NCBI GenBank assembly: GCA_902494605.1
Contig: CABUUG010000020.1
Location: forward strand, 1-19,498
Origin: an uncultured Collinsella sp.
GTDB taxonomy: Bacteria; Actinomycetota; Coriobacteriia; Coriobacteriales; Coriobacteriaceae
Direction of reading: 5' to 3'
DNA length: 19,498 nt
Shown piece by piece: positions 6,821-13,059 of the stretch. Under the pieces are notes generated by a model. That model was not told where the DNA came from. It saw nothing but the letters and a program-made list of their open reading frames with translations, and searched no databases. Within the stretch, counting starts at the first letter, position 1. Every line of letters starts with the position of its first letter. Made by a program: the position numbers and the translations under genes.

Positions 6821-7939
6821 CTACTCGTGCCATAAAACGCGATCGCGAATGTACGCGCCCAGCATGGGCACGGTAAACCGGACGAGGCCGTATCCGGCAG
6901 CCTCGATGACGCGCTCGCGAATCAGGCTTGCGCGATATTTACTCGCCCAGCTCTGGGTACGATCGCAGCGCTCAATGATATCCGCCATGCGAGTCGGTTT
7001 GTTCTCGTCAGCCGCCATGGCCTCGATAAAAAGGCGCTGTGGACTGCGTAGCCCGTAATATAGAGGCGCGTCAACCGCTTCGTAGAACTCGGAGACGGCA
7101 TCCGCATGGCCATCCTCGACATCGCGCCTTTCGATGACCTGCGAGCCACGCCGGACGGTAGACCGCCACATGTAATATCCCACCAGCTGAACCATATAGG
7201 GATGCCCCATGCTTTTGCGCGCCGCAAGGTCCGCCGTCTCCGCGTCAACGTAAAGACCAGCGTCTTTGACCGTCTGGATATATGAATCGCGCACCTTGGG
7301 CAAAGATATCGCCCCCAGCGTACGCTGCTGGGCACGCCGCAAAAACGTCACGCTCGGCTCTTCGAGCAGTTCGTCAACCATACTGGGTAGGCCGGCGAAC
7401 ACCAGCGCAAGACCGCGCTGGTCGCTATCGGGCAAGCCCGTGGCATCCTGGTCTCCGAACACCTGCTGATAGAGAACGGCAAGGGCCGCCAGTTCCTCGA
7501 TAGACGCAGATTGCGCCTCGTCAATCGCAAACAGGATGCCCTTGCCTGGACCGAGCTTCTTGAGCCGCTCGTTGACCAGCCCTCGCAACGTCTCGCCCTT
7601 TGCCCGCGCCGCCTCGACCGACATCCGGCCAAACGACGGACCGAACTCCATTGACGTCACAACGGGTTTATTCGAGCGAAGCGCGTCGGCCAAGCGGTCG
7701 CATAAGCCAAGCGAAGCGGAATCGGAGACAACCGCCCATCCGCGCTCGCTGGCCAGACGTTGCAACTCCCGCAGGAGAACCGTTTTGCCGCAGCCGCGGT
7801 TTCCCGTAATGAGCATGAGCCTGCCCGGCGCTCCGGCACCGTTATCGAGCCCTTCCTCGAAATCTTCGATGACCGACTCTCGACCGATGAGTATCGGAGG
7901 CCGCTTGCCAGCCGTGGGCTTAAAGGGATTTGGATTCAT
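6821..7939 (-). CDS. AAA-type ATPase with C-terminal winged-helix-like domain (paralog 2)
   Basis: A 372-residue P-loop ATPase paralogous to the gene at 3173-4273. Walker A is GNRGCGKT (46-53), Walker B ILFAIDEA (135-142), then the shared blocks FAGLPSMVDELL and FLRRAQQRTLGAI and the GHPYMVQLVGYYMW segment. The C-terminal part (SPQRLFIEAM...SKYRASLIRERVIEAAGYGLV) looks like a winged helix. The ATG at 7939 is preceded by AGGAGG (7945-7950) with 5-nt spacing. It lies immediately upstream of the UvrA2-like gene, 1 nt from that gene's alternative GTG, so they are almost certainly one operon. Three 10-bp direct repeats lie just upstream and could be its operator. The biochemical role is unknown; ATP-dependent DNA-linked regulation is inference. 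Confidence 0.85.
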   Translation of the reverse strand: MNPNPFKPTAGKRPPILIGRESVIEDFEEGLDNGAGAPGRLMLITGNRGCGKTVLLRELQRLASERGWAVVSDSASLGLCDRLADALRSNKPVVTSMEFGPSFGRMSVEAARAKGETLRGLVNERLKKLGPGKGILFAIDEAQSASIEELAALAVLYQQVFGDQDATGLPDSDQRGLALVFAGLPSMVDELLEEPSVTFLRRAQQRTLGAISLPKVRDSYIQTVKDAGLYVDAETADLAARKSMGHPYMVQLVGYYMWRSTVRRGSQVIERRDVEDGHADAVSEFYEAVDAPLYYGLRSPQRLFIEAMAADENKPTRMADIIERCDRTQSWASKYRASLIRERVIEAAGYGLVRFTVPMLGAYIRDRVLWHE

Positions 7940-7972
7940 GTCGGCCTCCTCGGATTGGCAAACCCTGTTAAT

Positions 7973-8002
7973 AGTTATACCAACTTATACCGAGTTATAC
8001 CA
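7973..8002. repeat. Three tandem 10-bp repeats upstream of ATPase paralog 2
   Basis: AGTTATACCA, ACTTATACCG and AGTTATACCA lie head to tail. Units 1 and 3 are identical; unit 2 differs at two positions. The period equals one turn of B-DNA, and the array ends about 33 bp before the start codon at 7939. On the minus strand each unit contains a TATAA core that could double as -10-like sequence. Iterated operator is the likeliest reading. Confidence 0.75.
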
Positions 8003-8006
8003 TTAG

Positions 8007-8039
8007 CATGTGACAAAGGAACTGTCCCTTTGTCACATG
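8007..8039. repeat. REP-like palindrome, copy 3 (overlaps EF-G-like gene stop)
   Basis: A perfect 13-bp inverted repeat (8007-8019 with 8027-8039) with a 7-nt loop; it shares the CTGTCCCTTTGTCACAT core with copies 1 and 2. The right arm contains the TGA stop (8035-8033 on the minus strand) and last Met codon of the EF-G-like gene, the same arrangement as at trmL. Confidence 0.9.
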
Positions 8040-10036
8040 TGGCCGAAAAACTCGGCGTCTGCTGCTCGCCAGGGGCGGAAGGTGGAGGGATCGACCTTTA
8101 CGTGCGCCGCGGCGGGCACGTCGTACCATTTGACCGTGTAACCGGCGCCGTGAGAGCAAAAGACCGAGTCGGGCGTGTTGGGCAGATCGGCCTCTGGCTC
8201 ATAGTCGGCAGCCTCGATTACGCGCTCGGCATCATGGCAAGGCGCATAGCCGGCAAACTCTAGATACAGATGTCCGCGACCGCTCGTGTAGGCAGCCACC
8301 TCCAGGGCATAGTCCTGCACCTCGGATGCCGGCACGCGACCCACAAGCTTCGCCCGGTCTCCCGCCATCGTCAGCGGCTCGTACTCGGCACCCATGCGCG
8401 TGGCATCTGAAAGCGCCCGGCCCACGCACTCCCCCGGCACCTCGAGCTCAAAGTGGTACCACGGCTCCAACAGTACCGCCGCGCCGGCCTCGCGCGCCTG
8501 CATAAGCCCCTGGCGAATCGCGCGGTACGTGGCCTGGCGAAAATCGCCGCCCTCAGTGTGTTTGGCATGCGCGCGGCCGCCCGTGAGCGTAATGCGCACA
8601 TCGGTGATGGGCGAGCCGGTCAGCACACCCAGGTGATCGCGCTCCATGGCGTTGGTGAGTGCCAAACGCTGCCAGTTAAGATCGAGCTCGTCGGTCGAGG
8701 TCACGGTGCCAAACTGCACGCCCGAACCCGCTGGCAACGGCTCCAGGCGCAGATGCACCTCGGCATAGTGGCGCAGTGGCTCAAAGTGGCCCATGCCCTC
8801 GACCGGCTGCGAAATAGTCTCCTTATAGAGAATGCCGCCAGACTCAAACGCAACCGAAAGGCCAAAACGATCAGCCAACACCCGCTGCACGACTTCGAGT
8901 TGCACGGCGCCCATCAACTGTAAATGAATCTGTTCAAGATGCGTATTCCAGCTTACGCCGAGCATGGGATCTTCGTCCGCCAACTCGGTCAACGCTTTGA
9001 ACACCGTATGGACATCGTGTTCGCCCGGAAGCACCGTATAGGTGAGGACTGGCGCAATGACGGGCGCATCGCCCGCAGGCTCCGCGCCCAGGGCGTCCCC
9101 TGGGCGAACGTGCGCAAGACCCGTCACGGCACAAATACCGCCAGCAGCAACTTCTTGGGCAAGCTCATACTTTTCGCCGTTATAGATGCGTACCTGATCG
9201 ACCTTCTGCTCCCATGCCTCGGCGCCGGAACGTCCGTCAATCATCTGCTTGGCATGCAGCGTGCCGCCGGTCACTTTAACCCAAGCCAAGCGCTCGCCGC
9301 GATCCCCGCGGCTGACACGATAGACGCGCGCGGCAAACTCCGGAAGCCATGCCTGTTCACGCATCAGCGCGCATATGCCATCCAGCAGCTCGTCCACGCC
9401 TTGATCCTTGAGCGCCGAGCCGGCAAAGCAGGGAAAGAGCTTGCGCTCGGCAACCATGCGCGACAGCGTTGCAACAGAAAGTTCGCCCGCCTCTAGAAAC
9501 TCCTCGAGCGCTGCCTCGTCCAACGCGGCGGCGTCCTCCTGAACGGCGCCGCCCGCCAACAGTTCGCTGGCATCCAGGCAGCCTTCGGAAAGACACTGCC
9601 CAAGTTGCGCCAGCAAAACATCGCGGCCGGGATTCTCCAAATCGATTTTGTTGATATAGATGAACGTCGGAATGTCATAGCGCGCAAGCAGGCGCCACAG
9701 GGTTTCGGTGTGCCCCTGCACGCCGTCGTTGGCACCCACAACCAAAATCGCATAGTCGAGCGCGCGCAGCGTGCGCTCCACCTCGGCCGAAAAATCGACG
9801 TGGCCGGGCGCATCCACAAGTATGACGCGGGTATCGCCGTGGTCGAGCACGGCCTGCGACGAGAAGATCGTAATGCCGCGCTCGCGCTCGATCGCGTTCG
9901 TATCCAGATGCGAATCGCCATCGTCCACGCGGCCGCGCTTGCGAATGCGACCCGCGTTGAACAGCATGGCCTCGGCCAACGTGGTCTTGCCGGCATCGAC
10001 ATGCGCCAAGATTCCAACGACCGCTTGCTTCGACAT
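8033..10036 (-). CDS. TetM/EF-G-like translation factor GTPase
   Basis: A 667-residue ribosome-dependent GTPase of the EF-G/TetM superfamily. G-motifs: G1 AHVDAGKTT (11-19), G2 RGITI (53-57), G3 DAPGHVDF (75-82), G4 NKID (129-132), and a SA-type G5 in CFAGSALKD. Domains II-V follow, and LLEPWYHFELEVP aligns with LLEPYLSFKIYAP of TetM domain IV. Where TetM has the tip loop YSPVSTPADFRM, which displaces tetracycline, this protein has a different sequence (HAKHTEGGDFRQ). An extra C-terminal piece with NTPDSVFCSHGAGY is typical of a chromosomal Gram-positive subgroup of unknown role. Resistance is therefore not inferred. The ATG at 10036 has a GGAG-type site just upstream (AGAGGAGAGCC on the coding strand). 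The stop lies in a REP-like arm. Confidence 0.9.
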   Translation of the reverse strand: MSKQAVVGILAHVDAGKTTLAEAMLFNAGRIRKRGRVDDGDSHLDTNAIERERGITIFSSQAVLDHGDTRVILVDAPGHVDFSAEVERTLRALDYAILVVGANDGVQGHTETLWRLLARYDIPTFIYINKIDLENPGRDVLLAQLGQCLSEGCLDASELLAGGAVQEDAAALDEAALEEFLEAGELSVATLSRMVAERKLFPCFAGSALKDQGVDELLDGICALMREQAWLPEFAARVYRVSRGDRGERLAWVKVTGGTLHAKQMIDGRSGAEAWEQKVDQVRIYNGEKYELAQEVAAGGICAVTGLAHVRPGDALGAEPAGDAPVIAPVLTYTVLPGEHDVHTVFKALTELADEDPMLGVSWNTHLEQIHLQLMGAVQLEVVQRVLADRFGLSVAFESGGILYKETISQPVEGMGHFEPLRHYAEVHLRLEPLPAGSGVQFGTVTSTDELDLNWQRLALTNAMERDHLGVLTGSPITDVRITLTGGRAHAKHTEGGDFRQATYRAIRQGLMQAREAGAAVLLEPWYHFELEVPGECVGRALSDATRMGAEYEPLTMAGDRAKLVGRVPASEVQDYALEVAAYTSGRGHLYLEFAGYAPCHDAERVIEAADYEPEADLPNTPDSVFCSHGAGYTVKWYDVPAAAHVKVDPSTFRPWRAADAEFFGHM

Positions 10037-10096
10037 GGCTCTCCTCTTATTGCAAGCCCATCGCACGCGGCAACGGGCGTCCTCGTTCCACACTGG

Positions 10097-10125
10097 ATGA
10101 TACAATTTACGGGCCGGCGGGCGAA
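10097..10125 (-). promoter_or_regulatory. Candidate promoter of the EF-G-like gene
   Basis: On the minus strand, TTCGCC (10125-10120) and TATCAT (10102-10097) are separated by exactly 17 bp. The -10 matches 5 of 6 consensus bases; the -35 is weak (3 of 6). It would give a leader of roughly 55 nt before the ATG at 10036. Confidence 0.4.
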
Positions 10126-10280
10126 GCGGGCCCTATCCCCCGACCGAGCTCATCGCCCTGCGTTGCCGCGCGGCGATTTTCGTAGGTTCGCGCCTTGCGA
10201 AAGCCGGCACCTCCCCTTTTTGTCTGCCCGGGCTCATCTGGGGCGATAACAACGCAAGCCCCACAACAACGCGTTTTACC

Positions 10281-10308
10281 AAAAATGGCCCCGCCCGGGG
10301 CCATTTTC
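10281..10308 (-). terminator. Rho-independent terminator of the GNAT gene
   Basis: A perfect 11-bp stem (10282-10292 with 10297-10307) with loop GCCC. Read on the minus strand it ends in five T, 34 bp past the acetyltransferase stop. Confidence 0.88.
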
Positions 10309-10341
10309 GTTCGCGCGCATTGCTGACACGAGCCCTTGCTC

Positions 10342-10830
10342 TTATGCCTCGCGCAGCCAGTCAAACGCAACACGCGGCGTGCCGTCCGACACATGCACGA
10401 CGCCGGCGCGCTCAAACCCCGCCTTGATGCTCGCACCCTGCATGGGTAGGTTGTCCTGGTGCGTGTCGATACGCAGGTGGTCGGCGCGCTCCTTGGCAAA
10501 GGCAAACATCGCAGCCGCGATACCGTGCACGGTGCCATCGGACGCCACACGGTGCAACACGGCGTACGGAGTGTCGCTGCGCCATTGCCCGTCCTCAATT
10601 ACGTCATAGCACTTGTCCGGACCCGGCAAAAAGGCAAACGTCGCCACCACGCGACCGTCGAATTCGCACACGTAACTGCCACCAGCGGCAATATCGGCAG
10701 CCAGCTGCTCGGCCGAAGGCGTGCCCTCGGGCCACTGCGTAGCGTTGCCATGTGCGCGCATAAAGGCGCGAGCGGCGTCATAGATAGCCATGACGGCGGG
10801 AATGTCGGTATCGAGGGTTTTTCTGATCAT
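10342..10830 (-). CDS. GNAT family N-acetyltransferase
   Basis: A 162-residue GCN5-related acetyltransferase. It begins MIRKTLDTDIPAVMAIYDAA, the usual first strand-helix of the fold. YVCEFDGRVVATFAFLPG follows as strands 2-3. The acetyl-CoA region is GTVHGIAAAMFAFAKERADHLRIDTHQDN, where the DTHxDNxxMQ block marks a subgroup common in gut Firmicutes and Actinobacteria. The C-terminal GFERAGVVHV completes the fold. The acceptor is unknown. The ATG at 10830 is directly preceded by an in-frame GTG (10833); GAGGT lies 6-7 nt before the GTG and 9-10 nt before the ATG, so either could be used. It diverges from the zinc-ribbon gene, and a 9-bp inverted repeat lies between them. Confidence 0.88.
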   Translation of the reverse strand: MIRKTLDTDIPAVMAIYDAARAFMRAHGNATQWPEGTPSAEQLAADIAAGGSYVCEFDGRVVATFAFLPGPDKCYDVIEDGQWRSDTPYAVLHRVASDGTVHGIAAAMFAFAKERADHLRIDTHQDNLPMQGASIKAGFERAGVVHVSDGTPRVAFDWLREA

Positions 10831-10851
10831 CACGCGGCGACCTCACGTTTA

Positions 10852-10883
10852 TTGGTATCACTTTGATTGAGCAATGATACCAA
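10852..10883. promoter_or_regulatory. Inverted repeat (putative operator) between divergent genes
   Basis: TTGGTATCA (10852-10860) and TGATACCAA (10875-10883) form a perfect 9-bp inverted repeat with a 14-nt spacer. It lies in the 75-bp divergent intergenic region, 22 bp from each start codon. The half-sites have a TGGTAT/ATACCA character seen in several GntR-family operators. Use as a shared operator is inference; a cruciform or RNA stem is the alternative. Confidence 0.55.
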
Positions 10884-10905
10884 CGTTTTAGAGGGTGCGA
10901 AGCAG

Positions 10906-11202
10906 ATGGGAAGCAAAAAGCGAGCTGCCTGGTCAAAAGCCAAAAGCGAGTTTTTGGGCGCTGCTACCGGCGGCGATATGAGCGACCTGTTTGCACGCGA
11001 GGACAAGCGCCGCGACGCCCTGGACGCCGAGCGCGATGAAGTCTGGCGCTACAAGTCGTGCGAACGCAAAAACCGTTACGACACGCGCGCCGAGGCCGAG
11101 GCAGTTATGGCCGACTGCGAAAACCGCGGACGCCGCGGGCTGGCCTGCTACAAATGCGAATACTGCGGCGGCTGGCACCTGACGTCGCACCCTTGGAAAT
11201 AG
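10906..11202 (+). CDS. Small zinc-ribbon-like protein
   Basis: A 98-residue protein of unknown function. The N-terminal half is lysine/arginine-rich and charged. The C-terminal half has the pattern C52-x2-K-x2-Y...A, then ACYKCEYCGGWHLTS with C81, C84, C87 and H91. The YxCxxCxxWHLT ending is a recurrent bacterial and phage-borne small-protein signature that probably binds zinc through C52/C84/C87/H91. No signal peptide or membrane helix is seen. The ATG at 10906 has GAGGG at 10891-10895, a rather long 10-nt spacing. An in-frame TTG at 10867 lies inside the putative operator spacer and is less likely. It is convergent with rsmJ. Confidence 0.75.
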   Translation: MGSKKRAAWSKAKSEFLGAATGGDMSDLFAREDKRRDALDAERDEVWRYKSCERKNRYDTRAEAEAVMADCENRGRRGLACYKCEYCGGWHLTSHPWK

Positions 11203-11250
11203 GCCCCGCATCGGCACGGCACCGACGGAGCGCCAACCATCGCACGCAAG

Positions 11251-11955
11251 CTACGCGCGCGGCGGCACCAAAACATCGTAGCGAACGGCCTTACCCGCAA
11301 GCTGATAGCTCGGCTTAACGCCGGCAAGCAGTGGCCCCTTCACCGGTCGCTTGATAACCACCTTGCGCGGGTGAACCGCAAGCGCAGCTTCGACCAGTGA
11401 CTCCTCATCGGCGCACGGCTGTTCCAGATGATGCAAGAGTTGGAACTTCTTTTTGACCGCCGCGCTCTTGGTGCGCCCGGGAAACATGGGGTCCAGATAC
11501 ACCACGTCAGGAGCCGCGAGCTCGCCCTGCTCGATCAGCTCAGCTGTATGGCGAAGGCCGGCAATGCTGTCCTCGCCCGCATGTAAGCGCATGCGCGCCA
11601 CGGCAGTCGCAAGCGCTGGATCATCTGCCGCGCGATCCAAAGCATCCTTGAGGAGCGCCGCGATCACGCAATCCTGCTCATACAGATCGACGGTAAAGTC
11701 CGCGGCCGCTAACAGCAGCGAATCCTCGCCAAAGCCTGCCGTGGCATCAATCGCCCATGGTTGCTCAATGCCTTTTGTGCGCGCAGCCTTCACCAGCAGC
11801 TCTTGCTGCAGACGGCCCTGTTTGAGCCGTGGAAGCATGCGGCCAAAATCGGCACGCAGCTCCATCGTGCCGTCGGTGAGCGTGAGGCCCTCGGACTTCC
11901 CGGTCAGCTCAAGCCCCGCGGCCCGAGCAACAGAAAAGGGATCGACGACGCCCAT
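11251..11955 (-). CDS. rsmJ: RsmJ-like 16S rRNA (guanine(1516)-N2)-methyltransferase
   Basis: A 234-residue class I SAM-dependent methyltransferase matching RsmJ (YhiQ), which N2-methylates G1516 of 16S rRNA. Motif I is DATAGFGED (70-78; E. coli DATAGLGRD). Acidic motif II lies in LYEQD. The catalytic-type motif is VVYLDPMFPGRTKSAAVKKK (151-170), nearly identical to the E. coli segment. KVVIKRP (198-204) precedes the last strands. Length is close to the E. coli enzyme. The ATG at 11955 is preceded by AAGGAG with 5-nt spacing; an upstream in-frame GTG (11961) overlaps that site and is rejected. It stands alone on its strand. Confidence 0.88.
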   Translation of the reverse strand: MGVVDPFSVARAAGLELTGKSEGLTLTDGTMELRADFGRMLPRLKQGRLQQELLVKAARTKGIEQPWAIDATAGFGEDSLLLAAADFTVDLYEQDCVIAALLKDALDRAADDPALATAVARMRLHAGEDSIAGLRHTAELIEQGELAAPDVVYLDPMFPGRTKSAAVKKKFQLLHHLEQPCADEESLVEAALAVHPRKVVIKRPVKGPLLAGVKPSYQLAGKAVRYDVLVPPRA

Positions 11956-12207
11956 GGACACTCCTTAACAAGCAAAACAAATACGTAAGCGCCGTTTATG
12001 CCAGCACCCAACCGTCCGCTATTGTCCCACATGCGACAAGGCCCACCGCCCATCGCAGAATGCGGGCATCTATTTAGCGGTAAAGTACCAAATCCTGTCA
12101 GGTATTGCCCTCCACCTCAACTCTCCGTTTACCTACCGCTTCGTGACCATTCCATTCTTGCCCGTCCATATCATTAAAGGACTGAACATTCGTCGTGAGG
12201 AATGCAA

Positions 12208-13047
12208 ATGGACCATTCAGTCACACGCCGAAAGGCCTGCCGGTTGGCAATCTCGGCAGCCGGAGCCACACTGGCAGCTGTGGTACTGCCAGCCTGCTCG
12301 AACAGTAATTCCGGCATGTCCGGCAAGGCCAGGCTGAACGTAGGCGTCCGCTCGGATATCGTCGGGTTTAGTGAGCGTAATCCCAACAACGGCAAATACT
12401 ACGGATTCGAAATCGACCTCGCTAACGAGTTGGCAAGCCGTCTTGGCTATGGAGGCTGTTCGTTTACATCCGTAACGCCCGAGACACGCGAAGAAATGCT
12501 TTCATCGGAAAAAGTCGATTGCCTGATCGCGTGCTACTCGATAAGCGACGAACGCAAAAAGCTGTTTGACTTCTCTGCCGCCTATTACACCGACTCGGTA
12601 ATTCTTGTTGTCGAAAATACATCGCTCATTCAATCCTTCTCCCAGCTTAAGGGCGGAACAATTGGCACGGTATCCGGAACAAACGCTGCACCTCAACTTG
12701 CCGCGAAGTTTTTGGAGCTGGGGCTTTCAGACGGCATCCCCCAGCAGCAGGATGCCAAGAGCGGCAACGTTGACTACGACACATGGCATCTGAGCCAATA
12801 TGCAAGCTACGCTGAGCTTTCCCGCGCATTGGAAGCCGGCGACGTCGACGCCATGGCAACCGATGGCGCAATTGCCAAAACCTATCTCGATGGCGAGCGC
12901 ACCGTCCTGCCCGATTTTGGCATCAACCCACAGCGCTACGCCGTCGCAACGCAGAAGGGCTCTGAGCTTTCACCCAAGGTTGCCGCCGAAGTACGCTCAA
13001 TGCTCAAAGACAAAACAATCGATACGCTCATCGAGAAATGGAACTAA
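12208..13047 (+). CDS. Family-3 extracellular solute-binding lipoprotein
   Basis: A 279-residue secreted binding protein. Residues 6-29 form a positively charged start and hydrophobic signal ending in the lipobox LPAC, with lipidated Cys30. The mature protein has the SBP family-3 pattern: NVGVRSDIVGF, then YYGFEIDLANELASRLGY, then VDCLIACYSISDERKKLFDFS with YYTDSVILVV, and the second-lobe GTIGTVSGTNA. This family mostly binds amino acids or other small polar ligands, but the ligand cannot be read here. No ABC permease or ATPase gene is near. The Cache-MscS gene starts 12 bp after the stop, so the protein probably feeds that sensor-channel. GAGG (12197-12200) favors ATG 12208 over ATG 12202. 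Confidence 0.9.
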   Translation: MDHSVTRRKACRLAISAAGATLAAVVLPACSNSNSGMSGKARLNVGVRSDIVGFSERNPNNGKYYGFEIDLANELASRLGYGGCSFTSVTPETREEMLSSEKVDCLIACYSISDERKKLFDFSAAYYTDSVILVVENTSLIQSFSQLKGGTIGTVSGTNAAPQLAAKFLELGLSDGIPQQQDAKSGNVDYDTWHLSQYASYAELSRALEAGDVDAMATDGAIAKTYLDGERTVLPDFGINPQRYAVATQKGSELSPKVAAEVRSMLKDKTIDTLIEKWN

Positions 13048-13059
13048 GGAAGTCCACCC

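Larger units (their letters stand above)
10037..10341. other. 305-bp intergenic region
   Basis: No coding sequence with credible composition or start was found. It holds the promoter candidate at 10097-10125, the GNAT terminator at 10281-10308, and between them (10126-10280) a GC-rich stretch. In that stretch ATCGCC and GGCGAT (about 10161-10187) can pair as a hairpin followed by TTTT on the plus strand. A TACAAT box (10101-10106, plus) upstream could make a short plus-strand RNA, but no -35 supports it. I did not recognise any named structured RNA. Confidence 0.5.

Noticed and set aside
3021..8039. CRISPR array from the repeated GTGACAAAGG elements
   Set aside because: Copies are kilobases apart, palindromic, and sit at gene ends, with no spacer series or cas genes.
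3021..8039. Genomic island or transposon bounded by the palindromes
   Set aside because: No transposase, integrase or target-site duplication was found, and the same palindrome family also seems to occur singly elsewhere; it is better explained as dispersed REP-like elements.
8033..10036. Tetracycline resistance gene
   Set aside because: The TetM tip-loop sequence is absent and the C-terminus belongs to a chromosomal subgroup, so a resistance call is not supported.
10107..10280. RNase P RNA, tmRNA or SRP RNA
   Set aside because: None of the conserved core sequences of these RNAs is visible on either strand.
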